Origin: Bacteroidota bacterium
Lineage (GTDB): Bacteria; Bacteroidota; Bacteroidia; Bacteroidales; Tenuifilaceae
DNA: 10,321 nt
NCBI GenBank assembly: GCA_023406715.1
Contig: JAEXVC010000266.1
Location: 1 to 10,321 of the forward strand
Direction of reading: 5' to 3'
Each line of letters opens with the position of its first letter. Positions within the stretch are counted from its first letter, which is position 1. The notes below the pieces were generated by a model. The model was not told the DNA's origin. It did no database searches and was given only the letters and a program-made list of their open reading frames with translations. Made by a program: the position numbers and the translations under genes. Of the stretch, positions 1-8,348 are shown piece by piece.

Positions 1-306
1 AGTCAGTCCTGTCGCATCATTTCCAATATTAATACCCCATCCCATATCCCGTTTTTCGAATGGACCAAAGAAACTCATATTGACGGTATATGGAGCATCA
101 TTAAAACCAACCCATTGATAGCGATTATTCAATCGCATCTGGTAATACTTATAAGTCCCAGCAACTGCAGGATTGGTTAAAAAAGTATTAAACATATACT
201 GAGTATAATGGGGGATTTGTTGTGATTTTGCAGGCATTGCCATTAAAATCACAGAAATCATTATCAGTATATACGGTAATCCTTTTTTATTTACTAAACT
301 TATCAT
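1..306 (-). CDS. PorP/SprF-family type IX secretion membrane protein (N-terminal part)
   Basis: The first 102 codons of a gene that continues past the left edge of the window. I translated it by hand from the ATG at 304-306; the frame stays open to base 1. Residues 1-29 look like a Sec signal peptide (Lys7-Lys8, a hydrophobic stretch at about 10-25, then AKSQQ). The mature start matches the PorP/SprF family: HYTQYMFNTFLTNPAVAG, then a QWVGF and DAPYT stretch, a SFFGPF stretch, and GWGINIGNDATGLT at the edge. Family members are outer-membrane beta-barrel-like proteins; SprF is needed to put the adhesin SprB on the surface of Flavobacterium johnsoniae. The gene starts 25 bases after the stop of the giant type B sorting-domain protein, so it is most likely its co-transcribed, cognate export or anchoring partner. 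The family call is firm; the pairing is inferred from adjacency. No clear Shine-Dalgarno site precedes the start, which is usual in this phylum. Confidence 0.9.
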   Translation of the reverse strand, partial: MISLVNKKGLPYILIMISVILMAMPAKSQQIPHYTQYMFNTFLTNPAVAGTYKYYQMRLNNRYQWVGFNDAPYTVNMSFFGPFEKRDMGWGINIGNDATGLT

Positions 307-331
307 AACCCAAATATTATTTGGTGCTTAA

Positions 332-3300
332 TTACTTAACAATTGTAACGGACCCAGTTAACGGCTTCCAGCTTGAACCCTGAGCTTTTACGTTGAATTT
401 TACAACGTAATAATAGGTTCCAATAGGTAATTCATTTCCACTATTAGTCCTTCCATCCCAACCTTTAGCGGCTTTATCGCCTTTAGCCGACCAAACCAAA
501 GACCCCCAACGGTTAAAGATTTCAATCTCTAAATCTGGGAATAAGTAGTTCTTAGGAACCCTCCAGAAATCATTCTTTCCATCACCATTGGGTGAGAAGA
601 TATTTCCAAAGGAAACATCTTCGATAATTTTGGTATATAGTCGAATGGAATCTGTACAGCCGAGTTCCGTTGTGGCAATTACATCAACAAGAATATACTC
701 CGATGTTCTTCCTGTTTTAGGATCCTTAATACTTACAAACCTATCGGAAGGAATTTGACCTTCAATTTCATCATTCAGCAATAAACTTGAATTCCAATTG
801 TTTGATGGTAAAAACATTTCCGCTGGCTTCCATTGGAATTGAGTTTCATACGCAACACTTTCTGTATTCACATCAATATTTGTTTCTTGCCCATATAAAA
901 CTGAAATAATGGTATCCTTAACAGCACTTATATACATGGGGACATGAAGACCAATCTTAGGTAGCACGTCAACATCTACGTAGGTATCGTTCCAGCAAGC
1001 TAAATCACTATCAACAACCCGTAGTCTGTATATATTGAATCCTGTAGTCTGAACAACATAATCCTGACCAGTATATATAGGATCTCCATCAATATTTGGA
1101 ACTATAAACCAATCATAAGTAAATGTTAAGTCGGGGGCTCCTCCAATAACATCACCATGTAATGTTACAGGGTTGTCGAAACATACAGTGGTGTCTTGAC
1201 CACCGAATGCGCGATAATCGTAACGACGCTTAACTGGCACATCGTAATCGAAAGAATATACGCAGCCCTCTGTATCAGTCACGGTAACACGGTAAGTACC
1301 TCCAGATAAATCGGACAGAGTTCTATCCATATCAGGATTAATATCTGGATGATCCCACAAGTATGTAAAATCATTTATTGTGCCATTGCCTCCAGTAGAC
1401 CCAATAATCCTTATCTCGCCAAAATCCTTCACAACAGGAGGAGGCGCTGTACCCAACCAAAGGTTCCAGCAATCTGCTGAGTCAATTTGTACTGACAAAT
1501 CCAACATATCAGCCCCTAAAATGTTAAAACTCTGAGATACAGAACAATTTAAGGCATCTGTCACTACTACGGTATATGAACCAGCAACAACACTTGTTAA
1601 ATCCTCGTTAGTTGATCCATTTGACCAAAGGAATGTATAAGCAGGCTGTCCTCCAGTTACATCAATATCTACAAATCCATCGGGTGTATTTGCACATTTT
1701 AATGGCGACCCAGGTGTAGTTCCCGTTATTATTATAGCCGATGGCTCTGTAAGCGTTATAGGATTTACAGTTAAAATAGCTGAACATAAATTAACATCAG
1801 TTATTGTTAAGTTATAGGTTCCTGCAGGGAGGTTTGCAAATATTCCATCGTTATTCGAAAGATTAACCGGTCCAACTATCGAATATGTTAACAGACCAGT
1901 CCCTCCGGTTGCCGTAACAGTTATAGAACCATTAGGTTGTCCATTACAAGAAACATCAACCTTTGCAAAATCCGTAATTGTAATTGCATCAGGCTCAACC
2001 AATGCTGGAACACCTAAAACATCTACCTGACAACCATTCGCATCCTCAATGGTAAAAGTGTATGAACCCGCAGCAACATTGGTTGCTATATTTCCAACAG
2101 AAGTTCCTCCTGACCATGTAATAGAATATGGTGCAGTACCACCTGTTATATTGAATTCTACAGTACCATCAGCCCAACCATTACAGGTTGGGTTAACTAA
2201 GCTAACAAAGTTTGCTGTAAGAACTGTAGGTTCAGTTATTGTAACAACTTCGTCAGGATAAGTGGTTTTTGTATCAGCAATTTTTATGGTATATGTTTCG
2301 GGGCTAAGTCCGGTTAATTCAAACTGTCCACCACCTAAATCTGTAAAAGTAAACGGTTGCGAGGTGGAGTTAGTACATCCGATAGTAAATGGTGGGAATC
2401 CTCCAGTTATTGTAAGCAGAATTCTACCATCATTATTACCATTACAAGTAACCATGGTGGGTGTGACAACAATTGAAGTTCCACTAATCAGGATATCAGC
2501 AGTTTGCACAAAGCAACCATTCGCATCGGTAACCAAAACATAGTATGTTCCCGCAACAAGATTTGTAAAATCAGCTGGGGGTATTGCAGGAAGAGTTATT
2601 GTTTGCGATGTACTAAATACCCCATTGAAGTATAAATCATATGTCAGGTCACCTGTACCTCCTGTTGCGGTGATTCTAATTCTGCCATCGCCTGCTCCAG
2701 CAACGGTTTCCTGATCTACAATTAAACTGGTTATATTCAAAGGACTTGGTTCGCTAATTGTGGCATTATCAGTTTGAGTACAACCATTTACATCCTGAAC
2801 TACAACAGTATATGTACCTGCAGTAAGATTTGTAAAAGTATTAGAAGCCAGGAATGGTCCTCCATTAATAGAATAAGTTAGCGCACCTGTACCGCCAGTA
2901 GCGTTAATTGTTAATGCTCCATTATTGTCACCACTACAACCAGAAACATCAGTAACATCCACACTGCTAATTGTAATTACAGGTGGTTCAGAAATGACTA
3001 TGGGACCTGATACTGCAGGAGTACAATTGTTAGCATCGCTAACCTCAACGGTATAAGTTCCAAAGTTTACGCCAGTGAAATTTCCATCACCATTTGTTGC
3101 AACAACAACCGCCCCAGCATCAACTAAACGATAAACCCGAGGAGGTGTTCCTCCAATTGCTGTTACCAAAATAGTTCCATCAGATGCGCCAAAGCAGGTA
3201 ATATCCGTTGATATTGTTCCCGTAATTTGAATGATTGGGGGTTCAGATATTGTTAAAGGATTTCCAACTATATTACATCCATTGGCATCCATTACTGCTG

Positions 3301-6300
3301 CGGTATACCCTCCAGCAGATAATCCAGTAAATATACCAGTTGCATTACCATAAGGAGCACCACCTGTAATACTGTAAGAATATGGACCTGTTCCGCCTGC
3401 AGCCACCAATGTAATCTGTCCATCAGTTAGTCCAAAACAAGTTATATCTGTAGCGGATTGTGTTGTAAAGTAAAGGGCTGCAGGTTGTCCAACCGTAACT
3501 GGTTGTTCTAGAATACATCCATTGGCATCTCTAATATATAGGGTATAAGTTCCGCCTGCAACTCCATTAAATAATCCTGCTGCTTGATAGTTAATTCCAT
3601 CTATTGAGTATTCTAAAGGAGGAGTTCCTCCTGATGCTGAAGCATTTATTGAACCATCGAGTTTTCCAAAGCAAGATGCATCCGTTACCGTTACCGCATC
3701 TACTACAATAGCTGGAGGGCCAGTAATTAATGCAGGTTTTGTGGAAATACATCCATTGGCATCTTTCACATAAACAGTAAAGGTTCCAACACCCACATTA
3801 AATATCTTTGTGGTTGGGAAGTAGTTTATCCCATCAATAGAAACCGTTTTGGATCCAGTTCCGCCTGAAACACCACTTACAGTAATCCTGCCATTGGTAT
3901 TGTACCAACATCCTGTTACATTTACAGTATTTACAGTAAAGTTTATGGGAGACGGCTGTATTAAGGTGATAGGAACACCATTGTTTGCTGCTTGAATACA
4001 ACCATGAGAATCTCTAACCTTTACGTAGTACAAATTTGTGGGGCCACCCGCAAGATTATCAAACACAGGATTCGTTCCCCAAGATTCAGGTTGATATATT
4101 GAATACTCGTAACCTGTGCCAGAACCACCGCTAACATTGTAAATGGAAATCCTACCAGTGTTATCTCCATAACATGTTGTTACGTTTTTAACTGAAAACT
4201 CAAAGGAAATTTCGTTAGGCTCAGTTAGTTCAACAACCGTTGGCCAAGTTGCAGAACAACCACTGGCATCTCTAACAACAATATCATAATAACCTTCACC
4301 AACATTAAACACATTGCTTGCTTGATAAGTAACTCCATTATTAATTGAATATTCAAGAGCACCTGTTCCTCCTGTTGCAATAATAGTAATAGTACCATCG
4401 GAAGAACCTGCACAAGAAATAGGCGTTGTTTGAACATCAGTAATTGTTATTTGTGCTGGTTGTGAAACAACAATGTTCGATTGAACAAAGGAAGGGCAAG
4501 AATTGGCATCGGATATATTCACACTGTAAGTTCCGCCTAATAACCCTGCAAAGTTTGCTCCTGCAGGTAAGGTTGGGTTCTGAGTAGCAATTAAATTATT
4601 ACCAGCATCATACAAGCGATAGGTGTATTGGGGAGTTCCACCTGCACCTACAATTTGAATAGAACCATTATTATTCCCAAAACAGCCTGTAACAGCATTC
4701 ACAGTTATAGAACCTAAACTAATTGCAGCAGGCTCAGTTAATGTTACATTACCAACGGCCACACAAAGTGAAGCATCGGTTACTGTTACAGTATAATTAA
4801 TCCCCGCAGACAACCCTGTGGCAGTTTGTGTTGTTTGAACGGGGGTTGTATTCCAACTATAAGTGTAAGGTGCTATTCCTCCAGAAGTATTTACGGTAGC
4901 AGAACCATTAGTATTACCATTACAAGTTGGGCTTACGGGAGTGATACTGGTTACTGAAAAATCAGGGCTAACAGTAATGGCTATAACATTACTAAAATTA
5001 TCGGTACAAGGCAAACTGTTAACAATACGCCTAAACCAAGTGTTTTGAGTTAAATTACCTGGTTGATAATTAATTGAGGTTGCGCCTGCAATATTAGCAA
5101 AAGGACCACCCACTCCTGTGATGCTGCTTTGCCACTGATAGGTATATGCTCCACTACCACCTGTTGGAGTTGAACCTGTTAACTGACTCGGCGAAGTATT
5201 GTAGCAAATTGTTTGCGCTGCAGATATTGTGTTGTTTGCAATAGAAGGATTTACCGTTACTGTTACTGCATTACTTTGGCTAGTACATACCCCAGAAGTA
5301 ACAACTCTTCTGAAATAAGTTGTTTGGGTTAAGGCTGCTGGACTATAATTCTGATTATTTGCGCCCGATATATTTGTAAATGGACCTGTAGCCGCAGTTG
5401 TGCTACTTTGCCATTGATAAGTATACACTCCAGAGCCACCGGCAGGGATTGGACCAGTTAGTTGAGCTGGTGACGAACCGGAGCATATTATCTGATCAGC
5501 ACTTATTGTGTTTCCAGTGATTTCTGGAATTACGGTTATTGTAACGGTGTTTGAATATAGTGTTCCACAGGTATTTATCTCAACACGTCTGTAGCATCTT
5601 GTTTCAGTTTGATTTGCAGGGGGATCATAAGTAGAAGAAGTTGCGCCTGCTATACCTATCCACCCACCAGCACAATTTGACTGATACTCCCAAAGATAAG
5701 TCCATGAAGCATCACCTCCTGTAGGTAAAGTCCCACTGGTAATTAAAGATGGGTCGCCATTGTAGCATAAGGTTTGGTCGCCAGAAATTGTTCCTGCTAC
5801 AGTATTGGCATAAACCGTAACAGTTACCTCATTGGAGTAACCTGTTCCACAATCGTTGGTAGCAACTCTGCGATAGGTTCTGGTTTGAGTTTGACCTGCT
5901 GGTATATCGTAAGTAAGTGCATTTTCGCCTGCAATGACATTCCATGAACCTAAACCTACCCTATACTCCCAGGAGTAAATCCAAGCACCACTACCACCGG
6001 ATGGCGATGAGATATCTGTAAACGCAACAGGATCTCCATTGTAGCAAACAGCCGCAGGAGAACTAATTTGTCCTCCGTTTATTGCATTAGAAACAGTAAC
6101 TGTTAAGGTATTAGAATAACCCGTACCACAAAGGTTTGTCGCCCCTCTACGGTACTGAGTTGTTTGTGTTATTCCAGCTGGTACATCGTAAGTTAAACCA
6201 GAAGCGCCTATGATATTGGTCCAACCAGAACCTGTATTCTGTTGCCAGAAATATGTGAAAGCCCCATTACCACCTGTCGCTATAGACCCACTAGTAAAGG

Positions 6301-8335
6301 CTACAGGATCAGCACCGTTACAAACAGTTTGATCAGCAGCAATAGCTCCACCATTAATATCGGCATAAATTGTTATTGTAACAGTATTGGAATAGACCGT
6401 TCCACAATCATTGGTAGCAACCCTTCTGTAGCAACGAGTTTCGGTTTGGTTTGCAGGTGGGTCGTAAGTTAATCCATTTGCACCTGCAATTGCAATCCAT
6501 CCTCCCGCACAATTAGATTGATATTCCCAAGAGTATATCCATGTGCCATTACCACCCGAAGGAGCAACCCCAGTATTGATAATAGCAGGATCGGCATTGT
6601 AGCAAAGTGATTGATCGCCAGTAATTGTTCCACCGTTCATTTGAGGGTAAACAGTTATAATGAGTTCGTTGGAGTTAGCGGATCCACAAGCATTAGTTGA
6701 AACCCTGCGGTAACTTGTAGTTTGAGTAATTCCCAGAGGAATATCGTAAGTAATAGCATTAGCTCCCCCAATAGCAGACCAAGCACCTACTCCGACTCTT
6801 GATTCCCATTGATAACTCCATGCTCCATTTCCTCCTGCGGGGGATGTAACATCGGTAAATGCAACTGGATCGCCACCATAACAAACGGATTGATCGCTAG
6901 CAATTGCTCCACCAGTAATTGCATCATAAACAGTTACTGTTAACTCGTTGGAATATACTGTTCCACAGGAATTAACTGCAACCCTGCGATACATAGTTGT
7001 TTGGGTTAGGCCTGCTGGCACATCGTAGGTTAAGCCTGTTGCACCAACAATTGCAGTCCAAGAACCAACACCAACCTTCGATTCCCAAGAATAAGTAAAA
7101 CTTCCATCGCCACCGCTTGCCGGAGCATCGTTACTGAAAGCAGAAGGATCGCCATTGTAACAAATAGATTGACTAGAACTTATGGTACCTCCATTTAAAT
7201 CGGCATAAACAGTAACAGTTATTTCATTGGAATTTACAGAACCACAACTATTGGTTGCTACTCTGCGATACATGGTTGTTTGGGTTAAGCCAGCGGGCAC
7301 ATCGTAAGTTAATCCATTAGCACCAGCAATAGCAGTCCAAGATCCTGCACCTACTTTTGACTGCCATGAATAAGTCCATGCACCTGTTCCGCCACTAGGT
7401 GATGTAGTGTTTGAAAAAGCCACAGGGTCACCATTGTAGCAGATGTTTTGGTCTGCTCCGATAGTGCCTCCATTTAATTGGTCGTATACCACAACCGAAG
7501 TTACAGCGGTATTTTCACAACCATTAACATCCTTTACGGTTACAGTATAATTGCCAGAATTATTAGGCGTAACATTGGTAATGCTAGGGTTTTGCTCTGT
7601 AGAAGTAAACGGAGTAATAGCATTAGTTGTCCATGCGTAGGACATCATACCCGCAGGCCCAGAGGTTAGATTGATAGTTCCATTATAACACGACGGACCA
7701 TCGTTGCTTGCGGTGGCAGAAGGAAGAGAATTTACTGTTACGGGTACTGTGTTTGAAGTTTTAGAACAACCATTGGTACCAGTAACTCTTATTCTATAGT
7801 TACCTGATACACTTGCAGTATAATTAAAAGAAGTTGCTCCTGATAAGTTACTAAAATTTCGTTGCCACTGATAAGTAACCCCAGATTGTCCGCTATTCTC
7901 TTGCAATTCAACCGATCCTCCTTGACAAAACGTAGTAGGGCCCATTGCTACAATATTTGCCAATGGGCTAGGCTTAATTTCGACGGTTACACTAGCCGAT
8001 CCCTTAAATCCTCCATCATCCTCAACATCTACGGTTAAATTATAAGTTCCAGCAGGAGTGGTACCTTTATATGAAACAAGATCCCCAAAATCATTAAAAT
8101 ATGACGGATTAGTATCCCCGGACCAAGTGTAGGTTAACCCCGTACCAGTTCCTCCAAACGTCTCAACGGTGAGAGCTACAGGTGCACCTTGGCAAACCTC
8201 AACATAAGATACGGCATCGGTACCATAAAGGATAAAAACATTTAATGTTTGACCTTTTATAGGCACAAAGGAAGAAAGGGCAAAAATGGTTAGTAGAGCC
8301 ACAATGCTTGTAATATATTTTCCAACCTTTCTCAT
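332..8335 (-). CDS. Giant SprB-repeat/Ig-like surface adhesin with T9SS type B sorting domain
   Basis: An unbroken 2667-residue protein. Order of parts by residue: signal peptide 1-29; three PKD/Ig-like domains about 44-284; nine Ig-like units of about 93 residues, 285-1123; fourteen SprB-type units 1125-2275 plus a divergent fifteenth 2278-2368; two Ig-like domains about 2378-2573; type B C-terminal sorting domain about 2576-2667. Proteins built this way are exported by Sec and then the type IX system and displayed on the surface; the best known, SprB of Flavobacterium johnsoniae, is a mobile adhesin used in gliding. I see no enzyme domain, lectin motif or other clue to the ligand, so adhesin/filament is a family-level inference and gliding itself is not shown. 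Composition is rich in Thr, Gly, Asn and Ser and poor in Lys. The start MRKVGKYITS is the only one giving a proper signal peptide. It follows the small secreted protein by 13 bases and precedes a PorP/SprF gene by 25 bases. Confidence 0.93.
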   Translation of the reverse strand: MRKVGKYITSIVALLTIFALSSFVPIKGQTLNVFILYGTDAVSYVEVCQGAPVALTVETFGGTGTGLTYTWSGDTNPSYFNDFGDLVSYKGTTPAGTYNLTVDVEDDGGFKGSASVTVEIKPSPLANIVAMGPTTFCQGGSVELQENSGQSGVTYQWQRNFSNLSGATSFNYTASVSGNYRIRVTGTNGCSKTSNTVPVTVNSLPSATASNDGPSCYNGTINLTSGPAGMMSYAWTTNAITPFTSTEQNPSITNVTPNNSGNYTVTVKDVNGCENTAVTSVVVYDQLNGGTIGADQNICYNGDPVAFSNTTSPSGGTGAWTYSWQSKVGAGSWTAIAGANGLTYDVPAGLTQTTMYRRVATNSCGSVNSNEITVTVYADLNGGTISSSQSICYNGDPSAFSNDAPASGGDGSFTYSWESKVGVGSWTAIVGATGLTYDVPAGLTQTTMYRRVAVNSCGTVYSNELTVTVYDAITGGAIASDQSVCYGGDPVAFTDVTSPAGGNGAWSYQWESRVGVGAWSAIGGANAITYDIPLGITQTTSYRRVSTNACGSANSNELIITVYPQMNGGTITGDQSLCYNADPAIINTGVAPSGGNGTWIYSWEYQSNCAGGWIAIAGANGLTYDPPANQTETRCYRRVATNDCGTVYSNTVTITIYADINGGAIAADQTVCNGADPVAFTSGSIATGGNGAFTYFWQQNTGSGWTNIIGASGLTYDVPAGITQTTQYRRGATNLCGTGYSNTLTVTVSNAINGGQISSPAAVCYNGDPVAFTDISSPSGGSGAWIYSWEYRVGLGSWNVIAGENALTYDIPAGQTQTRTYRRVATNDCGTGYSNEVTVTVYANTVAGTISGDQTLCYNGDPSLITSGTLPTGGDASWTYLWEYQSNCAGGWIGIAGATSSTYDPPANQTETRCYRRVEINTCGTLYSNTVTITVIPEITGNTISADQIICSGSSPAQLTGPIPAGGSGVYTYQWQSSTTAATGPFTNISGANNQNYSPAALTQTTYFRRVVTSGVCTSQSNAVTVTVNPSIANNTISAAQTICYNTSPSQLTGSTPTGGSGAYTYQWQSSITGVGGPFANIAGATSINYQPGNLTQNTWFRRIVNSLPCTDNFSNVIAITVSPDFSVTSITPVSPTCNGNTNGSATVNTSGGIAPYTYSWNTTPVQTTQTATGLSAGINYTVTVTDASLCVAVGNVTLTEPAAISLGSITVNAVTGCFGNNNGSIQIVGAGGTPQYTYRLYDAGNNLIATQNPTLPAGANFAGLLGGTYSVNISDANSCPSFVQSNIVVSQPAQITITDVQTTPISCAGSSDGTITIIATGGTGALEYSINNGVTYQASNVFNVGEGYYDIVVRDASGCSATWPTVVELTEPNEISFEFSVKNVTTCYGDNTGRISIYNVSGGSGTGYEYSIYQPESWGTNPVFDNLAGGPTNLYYVKVRDSHGCIQAANNGVPITLIQPSPINFTVNTVNVTGCWYNTNGRITVSGVSGGTGSKTVSIDGINYFPTTKIFNVGVGTFTVYVKDANGCISTKPALITGPPAIVVDAVTVTDASCFGKLDGSINASASGGTPPLEYSIDGINYQAAGLFNGVAGGTYTLYIRDANGCILEQPVTVGQPAALYFTTQSATDITCFGLTDGQITLVAAGGTGPYSYSITGGAPYGNATGIFTGLSAGGYTAAVMDANGCNIVGNPLTISEPPIIQITGTISTDITCFGASDGTILVTAIGGTPPRVYRLVDAGAVVVATNGDGNFTGVNFGTYTVEVSDANNCTPAVSGPIVISEPPVITISSVDVTDVSGCSGDNNGALTINATGGTGALTYSINGGPFLASNTFTNLTAGTYTVVVQDVNGCTQTDNATISEPSPLNITSLIVDQETVAGAGDGRIRITATGGTGDLTYDLYFNGVFSTSQTITLPAIPPADFTNLVAGTYYVLVTDANGCFVQTADILISGTSIVVTPTMVTCNGNNDGRILLTITGGFPPFTIGCTNSTSQPFTFTDLGGGQFELTGLSPETYTIKIADTKTTYPDEVVTITEPTVLTANFVSLVNPTCNGWADGTVEFNITGGTAPYSITWSGGTSVGNIATNVAAGSYTFTIEDANGCQVDVLGVPALVEPDAITITDFAKVDVSCNGQPNGSITVTATGGTGLLTYSIVGPVNLSNNDGIFANLPAGTYNLTITDVNLCSAILTVNPITLTEPSAIIITGTTPGSPLKCANTPDGFVDIDVTGGQPAYTFLWSNGSTNEDLTSVVAGSYTVVVTDALNCSVSQSFNILGADMLDLSVQIDSADCWNLWLGTAPPPVVKDFGEIRIIGSTGGNGTINDFTYLWDHPDINPDMDRTLSDLSGGTYRVTVTDTEGCVYSFDYDVPVKRRYDYRAFGGQDTTVCFDNPVTLHGDVIGGAPDLTFTYDWFIVPNIDGDPIYTGQDYVVQTTGFNIYRLRVVDSDLACWNDTYVDVDVLPKIGLHVPMYISAVKDTIISVLYGQETNIDVNTESVAYETQFQWKPAEMFLPSNNWNSSLLLNDEIEGQIPSDRFVSIKDPKTGRTSEYILVDVIATTELGCTDSIRLYTKIIEDVSFGNIFSPNGDGKNDFWRVPKNYLFPDLEIEIFNRWGSLVWSAKGDKAAKGWDGRTNSGNELPIGTYYYVVKFNVKAQGSSWKPLTGSVTIVK
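335..610 (-). other. Gliding-motility-associated C-terminal (T9SS type B) sorting domain
   Basis: Residues about 2576-2667. The key motifs of this domain family (TIGR04131, often called CHU_C) are all present: FSPNGDGKNDFW at 2580-2591, the IEIFNRWG strand at 2604-2611 followed by LVW, GWDGR at 2625-2629, and LPIGTYYYVV at 2636-2645, with GSVTIVK as the closing strand at the very C-terminus. The domain directs cargo through the type IX secretion machinery and, unlike type A domains, usually works with a PorP/SprF-type partner; such a gene lies directly downstream. Confidence 0.93.
617..1204 (-). other. Two Ig/PKD-like domains before the sorting domain
   Basis: Residues about 2378-2573, unlike the repeats on either side. 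The first (about 2378-2458) starts GGQDTTVCFDNPVTLHG, has FTYDWFI as core strand and Cys2385/Cys2447 as a likely pair, and closes with VDVDVLP; it is a PKD/Ig-like fold. The second (about 2460-2573) has a longer, less regular layout: YGQETNIDVN, FQWKPAEMFLP, then DPKTGRTSEYILVDVIATTELGC and RLYTKIIEDV. A last Ig-like domain of this kind directly before the type B sorting domain is usual in such proteins. Confidence 0.65.
1232..4963 (-). repeat. SprB-type repeat array: fourteen units plus a divergent fifteenth
   Basis: Residues 1125-2368. Each unit opens with C-x-G-x-x-[DN]-G followed by a strand such as SITVTATGGTG, then a Y-S-I or Y-S-W strand, AGTYTVTVTDANGC, and ends with a [ST]EP or QP linker. 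First-cysteine positions are 1138, 1218, 1308, 1388, 1476, 1555, 1633, 1714, 1800, (Val1878 in unit 10), 1964, 2051, 2130, 2213 and 2289, so the step is 76-90 residues. Exceptions to the pattern are unit 5 (CWYNTNG, glycine lost), unit 10 (first cysteine replaced by Val), unit 11 (no terminal NGC) and unit 15 (insert after the first cysteine, WLGTAPPPV). SprB repeats occur in gliding adhesins and other T9SS cargo. The block follows the Ig-like array without mixing. Confidence 0.92.
4967..7483 (-). repeat. Nine tandem Ig-like units of about 93 residues (about 279 bp)
   Basis: Residues 285-1123. Anchoring on the first cysteine (mostly CYNGDP), the units have Cys299, 392, 485, 579, 672, 764, 857, 951 and 1043, giving steps of 92-94 residues. 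A typical unit reads: GGTI, DQ-x-x-CYNGDP, SGG, a Y-x-W-x core strand, GSW-x-AI-x-GA, LTYD-x-PAG, TQTT-x-YRRV, N-x-CG, YSN and a closing TVTVY. Most units have exactly two cysteines about 65 residues apart. Units 4 and 7 are a variant with four. Units 8 and 9 diverge (no CYNGDP aspartate, SNAVTVTV ending). Units 1 and 2 are also close in DNA: the 63 bases from 7263 and from 6984 agree at 54 positions at an exact offset of 279. This family of repeats is common in Bacteroidota adhesins next to SprB repeats. Confidence 0.9.
7484..8206 (-). other. Three N-terminal PKD/Ig-like domains of the giant protein
   Basis: Residues about 44-284 hold three beta-sandwich-like domains that precede the regular array. 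Domain 1 (about 44-120) has Cys48, the strand LTYTWSGD and the end stretch AGTYNLTVDVEDD. Domain 2 (about 128-203) has Cys137, VTYQWQR, GNYRIRVTGTNGC with Cys190, and a closing VPVTV. Domain 3 (about 208-284) has Cys216, MSYAWTT and GNYTVTVKDVNGC with Cys273. The Y-x-W core strand and the closing GxY-x-V-x-V strand are typical of PKD/Ig-like domains in Bacteroidota surface proteins. Domains 2 and 3 each carry one cysteine pair that could form a disulfide. They likely form the outer tip of the molecule, because the C-terminus is the sorting and attachment end; that is inference. Confidence 0.7.
8249..8335 (-). other. Sec signal peptide of the giant surface protein
   Basis: Residues 1-29 have the classic layout: basic start (Arg2, Lys3, Lys6), a hydrophobic core at about 8-24 (ITSIVALLTIFALSSFV), then a short polar end, IKGQ. 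Cleavage is likely near residues 28-30. No lipobox cysteine follows, so the protein is not predicted to be a lipoprotein. The presence of this peptide right after the ATG supports the chosen start. Confidence 0.85.
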
Positions 8336-8348
8336 CGTTGTAGTATTT

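Noticed and set aside
2049..2543. Two plus-strand open frames (2049-2261 and 2262-2543) opposite the giant gene
   Set aside because: They lie wholly antisense to the SprB repeats, have no recognisable motifs, and reflect the repeated codon pattern of the strand that is clearly coding.
4225..4437. Minus-strand frame of 70 codons inside the giant gene
   Set aside because: A shifted-frame reading of a SprB unit; its Leu/Val/Gln-rich composition is an artefact of GGT/ACT/GCA codons and there is no separate start signal.
4967..7483. Regular 279-base periodicity considered as CRISPR or another DNA-level repeat element
   Set aside because: The period is an exact number of codons, the frame is open throughout, and differences are largely synonymous, so it is a protein-domain repeat.
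6242..7669. Plus-strand frames at 6242-6472 and 7478-7669
   Set aside because: Antisense to the Ig-like units, low-complexity translation, no family resemblance.
332..8335. Possibility that the giant frame is a fusion or an assembly collapse of several genes
   Set aside because: It has one signal peptide at the start and one sorting domain at the end with a continuous, orderly domain series and no internal stop, so it reads as one gene; the exact repeat number could still be affected by assembly.
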